Shown: positions 1-6,731, counted from the stretch's first letter. The stretch: DNA of 11,211 nt from Treponema sp. UBA4232 (GCA_002396325.1 DGXM01000099.1:1-11211), one strand, 5' to 3'. Program-made: numbers and translations. The notes: a model not told the origin generated them from the sequence alone.

Positions 1-186
1 AGGGGATGTCCGACAAGTTTGCCACCCGGTGTCATTCAGAACCTGCTGCCGTCATTCCGGGCCTGACCCGGAATTTCTCCTGTACGAGAGATGCTGAATT
101 CGGTTGCAAGCAACCACGTTCAGCATGACGGTGTTCAATAGATGCTGAAATAAATTCAGGATGACAATACTTTTGGGACAGTCCCC
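1..186 (-). repeat. Composite palindromic repeat, left copy
   Basis: Seen in sequence: read on the minus strand, it opens with GGGGACTGTCCCAAAA (186-171) and then strings together palindromic modules. These are a weak hairpin at 145-159 (CTGAA/TTCAG), a strong nested hairpin at 91-126 (ATGCTGAA/TTCAGCAT with inner GGTTG/CAACC), and ATTCCGGG/CCCGGAAT at 54-74. The far end, 2-16 on the plus strand, reads GGGGATGTCCGACAA. That resembles the opening motif in inverted orientation, so the unit may have imperfect terminal inverted repeats. The same opening motif and hairpin modules recur at 6794-7236 in the opposite orientation. The left boundary touches the window edge, so the true end and any target duplication cannot be judged. 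It is non-coding; open frames across it come from repeat sequence. Confidence 0.75.
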
Positions 187-318
187 TCCTTGCTTTTTTC
201 CTGCGTCCCACTGCCTCATTTTGAACGCTAATAACAGGACTGATGCTGAGCCCCTGCCAGAAAACAGAAGTGGTCTTGATTTTTTGACGGAAATTGCATA
301 GCCTGTTACGGGGGATTT
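187..318. other. Intergenic stretch before the nuclease-like gene
   Basis: No gene, RNA or convincing promoter is visible. A TTGACG hexamer lies about 40 bases before the start codon but has no acceptable -10 partner. The only functional-looking signal is the purine run GGGGGA just before the ATG at 319. Confidence 0.4.
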
Positions 319-1035
319 ATGATAAACACACTGAACGAAACACATCTGCACAAGACATTGAAGGCAATTTATGCATCTGAAAACGAAGGAAGCTTGACGG
401 AACAGCCAGTGGGAGACTATATTGCCGATGTCGTGACGAAAAACGGGGATGTGATAGAGATTCAGACCGGAAGCCTGGGGCATCTTATTGCAAAAATCAT
501 GTATTATATTGAAGAAAAAAGGTCGGTGACGGTGGTGTACCCGCTGCCATGCGTCAAATACATTGAGACAACGGATTTCACAAGCGGAAAAGTCTCCAGA
601 CGGAAAAGCCCAAAAAAGCAGAATCTTTATTCCATGTTCAGGGAACTCACGGCATTGTGCCCGGTAATTCTCAACAGAAGATTTACGCTCGAAGTGATTG
701 AATCAACTGTTACCGAGGAAAGAAAAACAACGGAAGATGCGGTGCAGTCCAAAAACGGAAGACGGAGATTTCCCAAAAAGTGGCTCAAGACGGGAAAGAG
801 ACTCGAATCAGTCGGAAAAAAGCATGTTTTCCACGGAAAATCCTCATACAGAAAACTGATTCCCAAAGGACTTGAAGATGAATTTTCCGCACGGGATTTG
901 TACAATGCATTAAAAGACGGTGTCCCGGGATTGAAAATGGACAACATACGCCTGATGATTTGGGTTTACGTTCACGCAGAAATCATGGAATGTACGGGCA
1001 AAAAGGGAAGAAGCAGCATCTACCGCTTAAAATAG
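319..1035 (+). CDS. Conserved hypothetical: putative PD-(D/E)XK-like nuclease with C-terminal winged-helix-like region
   Basis: Encodes 238 residues, very rich in Lys and Arg. It has no signal peptide or membrane segment, so it should be cytoplasmic. Seen: an N-terminal segment has Asp37 on one strand, then Glu47-x-Gln49 on the next (D-V-V ... E-I-Q-T), followed by a helix and a hydrophobic strand near residues 70-76. This spacing suits the restriction-endonuclease-like (PD-(D/E)XK) core, in which the last acidic or Lys position is often Gln. The middle (about 90-165) is highly basic. The C-terminus (about 189-238) reads like a small winged helix ending in G-K-K-G-R-S-S-I-Y, a typical wing with basic tip. 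The arrangement suggests a DNA- or RNA-binding protein with possible nuclease activity; this is inference. I believe similar proteins occur in other treponemes, but cannot check. The ATG follows a GGGGGA ribosome site at 5 bases. It converges on the flaA operon. It could also be a non-catalytic nucleic-acid-binding protein. Confidence 0.8.
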   Translation: MINTLNETHLHKTLKAIYASENEGSLTEQPVGDYIADVVTKNGDVIEIQTGSLGHLIAKIMYYIEEKRSVTVVYPLPCVKYIETTDFTSGKVSRRKSPKKQNLYSMFRELTALCPVILNRRFTLEVIESTVTEERKTTEDAVQSKNGRRRFPKKWLKTGKRLESVGKKHVFHGKSSYRKLIPKGLEDEFSARDLYNALKDGVPGLKMDNIRLMIWVYVHAEIMECTGKKGRSSIYRLK

Positions 1036-1047
1036 CCCACTCTCGAC

Positions 1048-1060
1048 GCGGATTCGCCGC
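1048..1060. other. Short GC hairpin after the nuclease-like gene
   Basis: GCGG/CCGC stem with a five-base loop, 12 bases after the stop codon. It has no T-tract on the plus strand, so it is a weak terminator candidate for the upstream gene at best. Confidence 0.25.
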
Positions 1061-1102
1061 AAAGTTTCAGGCAGCGCGGGGTATCGGACCCTCTGCACAA
1101 AC

Positions 1103-1133
1103 AAAAAAAAGCCCCCCGTTTTTACGAGGGACT
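1103..1133 (-). terminator. Rho-independent terminator of the flaA operon
   Basis: On the minus strand, a 10-bp stem (1133-1124 with 1119-1110, including two G-T wobbles) encloses an AAAA loop and is followed by eight T residues (1110-1103). It lies about 70 bases after the last flaA stop codon. A second small hairpin, ATGTCT/AGACAT at 1147-1165, lies between the stop codon and the terminator. Confidence 0.88.
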
Positions 1134-1204
1134 TCCTTCAGGGAAAATGTCTGTTTTATAGACATATTTCGGAAAAAATCACAATCTCTTCCGAAAAAAC
1201 ATTA

Positions 1205-1921
1205 TCACCAGGCATCATCCATGTCGTCAGGATCTCTGTTCTCTATGTCATAGAGGTCTGTGACAGCACGCAAATCATCGAAGTAAACGTAGTATGCACC
1301 ACGTGCTTCCATAGGATTGCAGTCAACGCGGAATCCCACGATGCGGAGACCAGGCTTGTTTCCATGGTAAACGCTTGACTGAACGATTCCATGCTCTCCA
1401 TCGGGAGACGGAGGAATTGCAGTTGTCATCTTCTTCCAACCGGAGAACTCAAGGCTTCCCATCCAGATTTCGAAGTTGTTGCCGTTGTAGTCCTGAACCA
1501 AGAGCCACAAGTTATGTCCCATATTGCGTCCGCAAACCCATACGGAAACGGTCTTTGTGATTCCCTCGATTGCGATGGGGCGGGCAGCTGTGATGAAGAA
1601 TGAGTTTACACCGCGGCGGAAGAACTCAGTCTTTACACCGAGAACCTGTGAATCATCAACATCTGCCGCGTTGGGATCATCAAGAGGATCCTTTGCTGCG
1701 GGGCTTCCGTCGAAAAGACGAGCAGAAATCACACCATAGTCAGATGAGATATGTACAGCCCATGAACCCTCGCGCTCAAAACGATCCACGCTTACTTCGC
1801 GGAGAGCCTGGCGAGCACTGTCATTTCCGATGTTGGAAGCATCAGGATCTGAAAGGCTCTGTGCAAATGCGCCGGCAGCAATCATTGAAACTGCCAAAAT
1901 AGCTACAGTTAATTTTTTCAT
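1205..1921 (-). CDS. flaA: FlaA-type periplasmic flagellar filament sheath protein (distal paralogue)
   Basis: Encodes 238 residues with a signal peptide (Lys2-Lys3, hydrophobic stretch, predicted cut after AGAFA near residue 20), so it is exported to the periplasm. Spirochaete FlaA proteins form the sheath around the FlaB core of the periplasmic flagella. Seen: the FlaA pattern of a beta-rich jelly-roll-like domain with V-L-G-V-K near residue 93, a W-V-x-G-x-N motif near 130, L-x-V-Q-D-Y, a G-W-K-K segment, and a closing Y-Y-V-Y-F-D-D-L strand. The C-terminal tail is strongly acidic (D-P-D-D-M-D-D). It matches the short (about 27 kDa) FlaA class found as tandem genes in treponemes, not the larger FlaA1. 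The start follows GAGAGG, and the gene begins 18 bases after the stop of the upstream flaA paralogue, so the two are co-transcribed and probably translationally coupled. Family assignment is firm; FlaA2-type orthology is inference. Confidence 0.88.
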   Translation of the reverse strand: MKKLTVAILAVSMIAAGAFAQSLSDPDASNIGNDSARQALREVSVDRFEREGSWAVHISSDYGVISARLFDGSPAAKDPLDDPNAADVDDSQVLGVKTEFFRRGVNSFFITAARPIAIEGITKTVSVWVCGRNMGHNLWLLVQDYNGNNFEIWMGSLEFSGWKKMTTAIPPSPDGEHGIVQSSVYHGNKPGLRIVGFRVDCNPMEARGAYYVYFDDLRAVTDLYDIENRDPDDMDDAW

Positions 1922-1939
1922 TTTGTACCGCCTCTCTTT

Positions 1940-2653
1940 TTACTCGTTAGTATTGTCACCGAAATCGGCATCTTTCAAGTCATAACCGTCATACACATTA
2001 GACAATGTGTTGGTGGTGTACTTAAGCTGGTCAAAATACACAACATAGTCATCAACGGCTTCTGCTGCATCTGTGCGGATTCTGAATCCCACGAATGTAA
2101 GGTTGGGGCGTCCTGAGCGGAGGCGTGAGTGCTGGCGGATATAACCGGGCACGTTCAGAACGATGTTCCTCCATCCCTGGAACATAAGGCTTCCGGCGGG
2201 AAGAACGATGACACGTCCGTCTGCATCGCGGACAAGAACCTCAAGTCTGTAGTTGTAGTTTGCACCCCAAACCCAGAAATCAATCTGTGTCACTGTGCCG
2301 ATGAACTCAGGCTCATAACTCTTTCCCTCTGAATCCTGAGGATAGATTTCCATCCAGTTGTCGCCCTTGCGGTCGAATGCAACTTTGGCTCCGAGCACCT
2401 GTGCTGCGGGGTCAGTATCTTTGTGATAAGGACGGAGAGAATTAGGAATTCCCTCAAATGACTTTACGATAGGATATCCGTCAGCAACAAAACGGCTGGC
2501 ACGAGCTCCCCAAGTCCAATCCAACTCATCCGGTGTATCGAAGTTATCGATAACGATTGTCTCTACGGCCTTTGCACTTGGCTGCGCCACTGCTGGGAGG
2601 CAGAATGCGAACGCAAGAATAAGGCTTCCTAAAATGACTACGCCCTTTTTCAT
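1940..2653 (-). CDS. flaA: FlaA-type periplasmic flagellar filament sheath protein (promoter-proximal paralogue)
   Basis: Encodes 237 residues. The signal peptide spans roughly residues 1-23 (hydrophobic core, cut after P-A-V-A). The mature protein shares its layout with the downstream paralogue: I-D-N-F near the N-terminus, Q-V-L-G-A-K-V-A-F-D, the paired W-V-W-G-A-N and L-E-V-L-V-R-D strands, G-S-L-M-F-Q-G-W, F-V-G-F-R-I-R, and a closing Y-V-V-Y-F-D-Q-L. Low direct identity but matched motif order points to an old duplication with specialised roles, not a recent copy. The tail is mildly acidic (D-A-D-F-G-D-N). The start codon is set by AAGGAG six bases upstream; that ribosome site lies in the loop of a small hairpin. 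It is first gene of a two-gene operon with two promoters upstream (2705-2732 and 2790-2818). Confidence 0.9.
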   Translation of the reverse strand: MKKGVVILGSLILAFAFCLPAVAQPSAKAVETIVIDNFDTPDELDWTWGARASRFVADGYPIVKSFEGIPNSLRPYHKDTDPAAQVLGAKVAFDRKGDNWMEIYPQDSEGKSYEPEFIGTVTQIDFWVWGANYNYRLEVLVRDADGRVIVLPAGSLMFQGWRNIVLNVPGYIRQHSRLRSGRPNLTFVGFRIRTDAAEAVDDYVVYFDQLKYTTNTLSNVYDGYDLKDADFGDNTNE

Positions 2654-2654
2654 T

Positions 2655-2671
2655 CAATTCTCCTTGAATTG
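2655..2671 (-). promoter_or_regulatory. Hairpin presenting the flaA ribosome binding site in its loop
   Basis: CAATTC (2655-2660) and GAATTG (2666-2671) are perfect inverted repeats around a five-base loop containing most of the AAGGAG ribosome site. In the mRNA the site would be exposed in the loop, one base from the start codon side of the stem. The stem is AU-rich and weak, so a regulatory role is uncertain. Confidence 0.5.
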
Positions 2672-2704
2672 TAGATTTCTTTATTATGAAACCTATTTAT
2701 TACA

Positions 2705-2732
2705 TCTTCGGCACGATTTTCCTAAAACTTTA
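2705..2732 (-). promoter_or_regulatory. Sigma-28 (FliA) promoter of the flaA operon
   Basis: On the minus strand: TAAAGTTT (its TAAA is 2732-2729), 16 bases from TAAA to GCCGAAGA (2712-2705). The classic flagellar sigma-28 consensus is TAAA-N15-GCCGATAA. The -35 match is complete, the -10 matches six of eight, and the spacer is one base long. Expected transcript start is near 2698, giving a leader of about 45 bases. Confidence 0.72.
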
Positions 2733-2789
2733 GCAAAAAAACACATTCGTGAAATCTCACAAAGCCAGAAAACCACGCTGCATATTGCT

Positions 2790-2818
2790 ATTATATTTCG
2801 GTATCGTCTGTTTGTCAA
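2790..2818 (-). promoter_or_regulatory. Consensus sigma-70 promoter upstream of flaA
   Basis: TTGACA (2818-2813), exactly 17 bases, then TATAAT (2795-2790) on the minus strand: 12 of 12 consensus positions with ideal spacing. Expected start is near 2783, giving a leader of about 130 bases that reads through the sigma-28 promoter. The -35 hexamer lies inside an 11-base palindrome, GTTTGACAAAC (2810-2820). Confidence 0.8.
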
Positions 2819-2852
2819 ACGATTTACGAAAAACTGGTGATATATTTTTTTA

Positions 2853-2895
2853 AGAAGACCTCAAAAAAACTCGGTTTGCAACGGTCCTCTTTTTT
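2853..2895. terminator. Inverted repeat after the flavin-reductase gene, possible weak terminator
   Basis: AGAAGACC (2853-2860) and GGTCCTCT (2883-2890) pair in seven of eight positions around a 22-base loop. The T-run follows on the plus strand; on the minus strand a run of seven T lies inside the loop. This is the only structure between the flavin-reductase stop and the flaA promoters, so it may terminate that gene, but the geometry is poor. Confidence 0.35.
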
Positions 2896-2909
2896 AAATC
2901 CCTGTAAAA

Positions 2910-3365
2910 TCAGCGGGAATAAGCAGCCACGGCCTGCCCCATTATGAGCTCAACCGAACCTTCCGTCACACTGCGGATGAATTTAAACTCAATCCAGCCG
3001 GAGATTTTGTCTTTCGGAAGCATCACGTCAACAACGGAAGCCTTTTCCGCATCAATCTTGAACAGGTCGAATTTGTCAACATCGGCGTTGGAAACCGAGC
3101 CTGTCTGCTCGATGAACGGCAAAGCGGGATCAAGCGGAATTGCAACTGCGAATTCACCGGTTCTCTTTATGTTTGCCACAGCCTGATGGTCAGGATCCGA
3201 ACTGAAAATGACTTTTGTAACGGGGTCATAATCAAGCGGCATTATCCATCCGTAGGGAGTCAGATTGTAGAATTTTTCTCCCTTCGTAGCCACAACCGCG
3301 GGGCTTTTTATCATTGCGTAGGCCTTTTTCAAATCAACAGGCTTGAAATCCTCTGTTTCCAACAT
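2910..3365 (-). CDS. Flavin reductase-like (FMN-binding split-barrel) domain protein
   Basis: Encodes 151 residues; no signal peptide. It resembles the flavin_reductase / flavoredoxin family, which bind FMN in a split beta-barrel and pass electrons from NAD(P)H or a partner to flavin. Seen: a P-A-V-V-A-T strand near residue 23, then N-L-T-P-Y-G-W near 34 (the family's N-x-(A/M)-P-(Y/F)-x-W type motif), a strand with V-I-F-S-S-D-P near 53, and a following N-I-K-R-T-G-E-F-A-V-A-I segment, which in this family runs along the phosphate side of FMN. A conserved-looking S-x-x-D-V-D-K-F-D-L-F follows. At 151 residues it is near the short end for the family. The ATG has AGGTGG four bases upstream. 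It lies 57 bases after the HD-GYP gene with its own promoter, so it need not be part of the argS operon. The true electron partner and substrate are unknown. Confidence 0.78.
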   Translation of the reverse strand: MLETEDFKPVDLKKAYAMIKSPAVVATKGEKFYNLTPYGWIMPLDYDPVTKVIFSSDPDHQAVANIKRTGEFAVAIPLDPALPFIEQTGSVSNADVDKFDLFKIDAEKASVVDVMLPKDKISGWIEFKFIRSVTEGSVELIMGQAVAAYSR

Positions 3366-3397
3366 ATTTCCACCTCATTTATCACCCTCCCCGTCTT

Positions 3398-3426
3398 ATT
3401 ATGGAGAGGAATATTTTACAACTCAA
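3398..3426 (-). promoter_or_regulatory. Sigma-70-type promoter of the flavin-reductase gene
   Basis: TTGAGT (3426-3421), 17 bases, CATAAT (3403-3398) on the minus strand: four and five of six matches with ideal spacing. The -35 overlaps the stop codon of the HD-GYP gene. Expected start is near 3391, with a leader of about 26 bases. Confidence 0.5.
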
Positions 3427-4685
3427 GAGTTCTGCGCTTCGCCGTTTTCCAAATCAACAGGAGCGCATCCCTCCGAAATCATCTCCAGCATAACCGGAAC
3501 TATGGCCGGATCGAACTGAGTGCCGCTGTTTTCCCTGAGTTCGATGCATACTTTCCCGATGTCGATTTTACGGCGGTAACACCGGTTGCTCGTCATGGCG
3601 TCAAAACAGTCTGCCACACAGATTATGCGGGCCAAAAGGGGAATGTCCCCGCCTGCAAGTTTATCAGGGTATCCGTTACCGTCATAGCGCTCGTGGTGAT
3701 GACGGACAACTGTCTCGATGTCGGGAATGTACGGAAAATTCTTCATGATGTCGCCACCGATTTCGGCATGGCTCTGAATGACCGCACGTTCTTCGTCAGT
3801 AAGACGGCCCGGTTTGTGAAGAATATTGTCGGGGATTCCGATTTTTCCCACATCATGCAGAATGGCAGAATAATAGACGTTTTCCTGATCCGCCTCCGAA
3901 AGTCCCATGCGGCGTGCAAGTTCCCTTGAATACATGGCAACACGGAGTGAATGACCTTTCGTGTACGAATCCTTTGCCTCGATTGTATTTGCAAAAAGAA
4001 GCAGAGTGTGTTCGATGAATTCCTTGTTTTTCTTCTGCCGGGAATCGAATTCAGCCCTTCTGATATTGGTGTTCACCCAGATTGAAAGACTGGATATGGC
4101 AAGAGCAAAGAGAAGTCCCATGACGACCCATGTAAACGGAATCTTACCGATGATTACGTGCGGCGTGTACTCAAAAATGATTTCGTGGATTTCGGGGTCG
4201 TAGGAACTTGCGGTGTACATAATGCAGCCGAAAGTCTTCTGGCCTCCTGGAGCAACCGTGAAGTCGCTTGTAATCAGTTCACCGTTTCCTGTGTCTCCCT
4301 TGTGGTACTGAGTGATGGTGAGAGATGTTCCGTACTCCTCAAAAACGCCGTTCCAGGGATTTGCATCGATGCGGTTGAAACCGGGGACAGGCACGGTCAC
4401 TTTCCAATCGCACATTTCCACATACGGTCTTTTGTTTATGATGCATCCGTCGTACTGGGCCCCCATTGTCCTGCCCTCGTCCTCGTACCAGAATTTTTCC
4501 TTGTTACGAAGAAACTCGACTTTCACATAACGGTTTTCCCCGTCTGCATTTTTCAAGACGACACGCTGTCTTTCAAGGCAGATTCCTGAGTCCAAAAAAA
4601 ATCCGCCTGCAATAATCAATACAATACTGACAACAAAAACAATAAGAGAAAATTCAAAATGTTTTTTCCGTTCATCGTTTTTCAT
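3423..4685 (-). CDS. Membrane-anchored HD-GYP cyclic-di-GMP phosphodiesterase
   Basis: Encodes 420 residues from the ATG at 4685. Membrane helices lie near residues 13-31 and 183-203, enclosing a ~150-residue extracytoplasmic sensor I do not recognise. The cytoplasmic part is an HD-GYP domain (about 225-405), a family that hydrolyses c-di-GMP. Metal and catalytic residues are intact: G-H-S-x-R near 244, the H-D pair at 277-278 in H-D-V-G-K-I-G-I-P, the H-H-H run at 329-331, G-Y-P at 338-340, and D-x-F-D-A-M-T near 360. An earlier TTG start at 4724 is possible but would lie in argS with poor ribosome-site spacing. The ATG is seven bases after the argS stop with AGGA about 12 bases upstream, so co-transcription with argS is likely. 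The ligand sensed outside is unknown. Confidence 0.9.
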   Translation of the reverse strand: MKNDERKKHFEFSLIVFVVSIVLIIAGGFFLDSGICLERQRVVLKNADGENRYVKVEFLRNKEKFWYEDEGRTMGAQYDGCIINKRPYVEMCDWKVTVPVPGFNRIDANPWNGVFEEYGTSLTITQYHKGDTGNGELITSDFTVAPGGQKTFGCIMYTASSYDPEIHEIIFEYTPHVIIGKIPFTWVVMGLLFALAISSLSIWVNTNIRRAEFDSRQKKNKEFIEHTLLLFANTIEAKDSYTKGHSLRVAMYSRELARRMGLSEADQENVYYSAILHDVGKIGIPDNILHKPGRLTDEERAVIQSHAEIGGDIMKNFPYIPDIETVVRHHHERYDGNGYPDKLAGGDIPLLARIICVADCFDAMTSNRCYRRKIDIGKVCIELRENSGTQFDPAIVPVMLEMISEGCAPVDLENGEAQNS

Positions 4686-4692
4686 CTGCGAT

Positions 4693-6561
4693 TTACATCC
4701 TGTCAAGATAAGGGACCAGAACAAGCTCCATGGCGTTTTTCAAAACAGTCAGCGTTGCTTTTGAAAGCTCAAGACGGGCAGACGCAAGTGCTTTGTTTTC
4801 TTCCGCAATGGAAAGAATCGGACAGTCGCGGTAGAATGCGCTGAATGCCTTGCTCACGTCGTAAAGATATGTGGTCATCTGACTCGGATCCAAATCTTCT
4901 GCTGATTTTTCAACAACAGCCGGGAATTTTCCCAGTTCCTTTATAAGTGCCCATTCGCTTTCGTGTGTCAGAAGCTGCAATGACTCGTCGCTGGAGTCAG
5001 GCTCAAGCCCCTGTTCGCCGCTCTTACGGAGGATCGATGCAATGCGGGCGCCCATGTACTGAAGATAAGGGCCTGTGTTTCCCGTGAATGAAAGACTTTC
5101 CGCAGGATTAAAAAGCATATCCTTAATCGGAGTCACCTGCAGAAGATAATAGTGCAAAGCCGCCAGAGCGACTTTTTCCGCAACCTCGCTGGGATTTCCA
5201 ACGGCTTCGTCGCGCCCCCTTTCGTTGATTGCGGCAAGGGCATCCTTCTGCAGATTGTCTATGAGGTCATCGGCATCCACAACGGTACCTTCGCGGCTTT
5301 TCATGCGCCCCGACGGAAGATTCACAAGTCCGTAGCTCAAGTGATAGAGTTTGTCAGTCCAGTCATATCCCAACTGACGGAGTATATAAAAGAGAACCTT
5401 GAAGTGGTAAATCTGCTCGCTTGCCACAACGTAGACCATCTGATTGTACGGCCAGTCCTCATGTCTTTTGATTGCCGTTCCGATGTCCTGGGTGATGTAG
5501 ACCGAAGTACCGTCCTTCCTCAAGAGCACTTTGCTCTGGTTGTTGCCGTCCCTGTCTTTTCCCACGACATCCGTGATGTCTATGCGCACCGATCCGTCAT
5601 CAGCCTTGAAGAAAATGCCTTTGTCAAGACCGGTCTGAATCACTTCCTTTCCCAAAAGATATGTGTCGCTTTCAAAATAGAGTTTTTCAAAATCGACACC
5701 CGTTCTTTTGTAGGTTTCCTTCACGCCGTTAAGAGTCCAGTCGTTCATTTTCTGCCACAGCGCGCGGACTTCAGGATCTCCCTTTTCCCATTTGACGAGC
5801 ATTTCCTCTGCCTGGGCCGCCGCCTCTGGATGCGCAGTCTCCGGTTTTCCATCCTCACCCTTCATGTAGCGGTCGAATTCCACATAGCACTGCCCCACAA
5901 AATGATCACCCTTCATGCCAAGCGATTCCGGGGTCTCTCCCTTTGCTTCATGAAAGAGCTTGTAGGCAAGCATGGACTTGCAGATGTGCACTCCGCGGTT
6001 GTTTATTATGTTTGTCCTGAAAACGTCGGCACCGGCTTTTTTGAGTATGCGGCTCACCGACTCTCCAAGGGCATCGTTTCTCATATGTCCCAGGTGAAGG
6101 GGTTTGTTTGTGTTGGGGGAAGAATATTCCACCATGACCCTGCGTCCTGAAAGCGGCTTTTTTCCCTCCGCATTGAGGGAGCCGTAATCATCCCCCTGCT
6201 TTTCGATGAGTCTCAAAATGTCCACGGCAGCACTGGCCTTGTTGAGCTTCACGTTCACGTAAGGTCCGACTGCCAGAACGGTTCCCAACGAAGATACGTC
6301 CACACCGCCTATTTCCGTCTTTTTTTCAACAAAAGAGGCAATAACAGCTGCCACCCCCTGTGCAATAGCGGGAGGTGCCATACGGAAGGATTTTGCAAGA
6401 GTGAACATAGGCACGCCCAAATCTCCCATTTCAGGCTTTGGCGGGGTCTCGACCCTCACAGAGGACTCTTCGACACTCTCCCCCTGTATGTTTTTTTCTG
6501 CCATAAATGCATTGATTGCCGCCGCCACGACACTGCGGAACATTTCTTTCTGGCTTGCCAT
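4693..6561 (-). CDS. argS: Arginyl-tRNA synthetase
   Basis: Encodes 622 residues, within the usual length range. It charges tRNA-Arg with arginine using ATP in the cytoplasm; class Ia synthetase. Seen: an N-terminal ArgS-specific domain (about 5-105, with M-G-D-L-G-V and V-G-P-Y-V-N-V), the HIGH-type motif H-L-G-H-M-R-N at 156-162 preceded by S-S-P-N-T-N-K-P, the ArgS signature T-N-I-I-N-N-R-G-V-H near 183-192, the KMSKS-equivalent M-K-S-R-E-G at 420-425, and a DALR anticodon-binding domain (about 490-622). The C-terminus is P-Y-L-D-R-M rather than the more common P-E-R-M. The ATG at 6561 has GGAG six bases upstream; the frame stays open to 6741, but a good promoter predicts transcription starting near 6725, so the longer start is rejected. 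Followed by the HD-GYP gene after seven bases. Confidence 0.97.
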   Translation of the reverse strand: MASQKEMFRSVVAAAINAFMAEKNIQGESVEESSVRVETPPKPEMGDLGVPMFTLAKSFRMAPPAIAQGVAAVIASFVEKKTEIGGVDVSSLGTVLAVGPYVNVKLNKASAAVDILRLIEKQGDDYGSLNAEGKKPLSGRRVMVEYSSPNTNKPLHLGHMRNDALGESVSRILKKAGADVFRTNIINNRGVHICKSMLAYKLFHEAKGETPESLGMKGDHFVGQCYVEFDRYMKGEDGKPETAHPEAAAQAEEMLVKWEKGDPEVRALWQKMNDWTLNGVKETYKRTGVDFEKLYFESDTYLLGKEVIQTGLDKGIFFKADDGSVRIDITDVVGKDRDGNNQSKVLLRKDGTSVYITQDIGTAIKRHEDWPYNQMVYVVASEQIYHFKVLFYILRQLGYDWTDKLYHLSYGLVNLPSGRMKSREGTVVDADDLIDNLQKDALAAINERGRDEAVGNPSEVAEKVALAALHYYLLQVTPIKDMLFNPAESLSFTGNTGPYLQYMGARIASILRKSGEQGLEPDSSDESLQLLTHESEWALIKELGKFPAVVEKSAEDLDPSQMTTYLYDVSKAFSAFYRDCPILSIAEENKALASARLELSKATLTVLKNAMELVLVPYLDRM

Positions 6562-6725
6562 TATAATCTCCTTTTTTATAAAAAACGCTTCCTGAAATCG
6601 ACAGGAATCAACAAACTTTTGCCTTGTAATCTCAACGAAGTTTCCTGAAAACCGCAGTGGCAGCTCCGGAGTCACCTCCAATATGCAACGACAGCATCTT
6701 GCCAAAAATGAAGTTTTCGGAGATT
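6562..6725 (-). promoter_or_regulatory. Long structured 5' leader of argS
   Basis: About 164 bases separate the predicted transcript start from the argS ATG. Visible structures in RNA sense: GGAG-GUGA-CUCC (6679-6668), a stem closed by a GNRA-type tetraloop; a 6-bp stem UUCCUG/CAGGAA with a seven-base loop (6607-6589), about 20 bases upstream of the ribosome site; and a longer-range AAACTT/AAGTTT pairing. No T-box signature or tRNA-like sequence is recognisable. A regulatory role is inferred from length and structure only. Confidence 0.4.
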
Positions 6726-6731
6726 CCCTTA

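Noticed and set aside
52..483. Minus-strand open frame of 143 codons
   Set aside because: It overlaps the real plus-strand gene and the composite repeat and shows no recognisable domain.
2749..2760. CRP-type site in the flaA leader (GTGA/TCAC)
   Set aside because: Half-sites are separated by four bases instead of six and the flanks do not match.
3186..3929. Plus-strand open frame of 247 codons
   Set aside because: Antisense to the flavin-reductase and HD-GYP genes, both with intact motifs.
4683..4724. Lipobox-like L-T-G-C from a TTG start of the HD-GYP gene
   Set aside because: The segment is only ten residues long with no basic N-terminus, overlaps argS, and lacks a usable ribosome site; the ATG at 4685 with its own membrane helix is better.
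5152..6150. Plus-strand open frame of 332 codons
   Set aside because: Entirely antisense to argS, which has all its motifs; no family resemblance.
6562..6725. T-box riboswitch for argS
   Set aside because: No T-box sequence, specifier loop or terminator/antiterminator pair can be seen.
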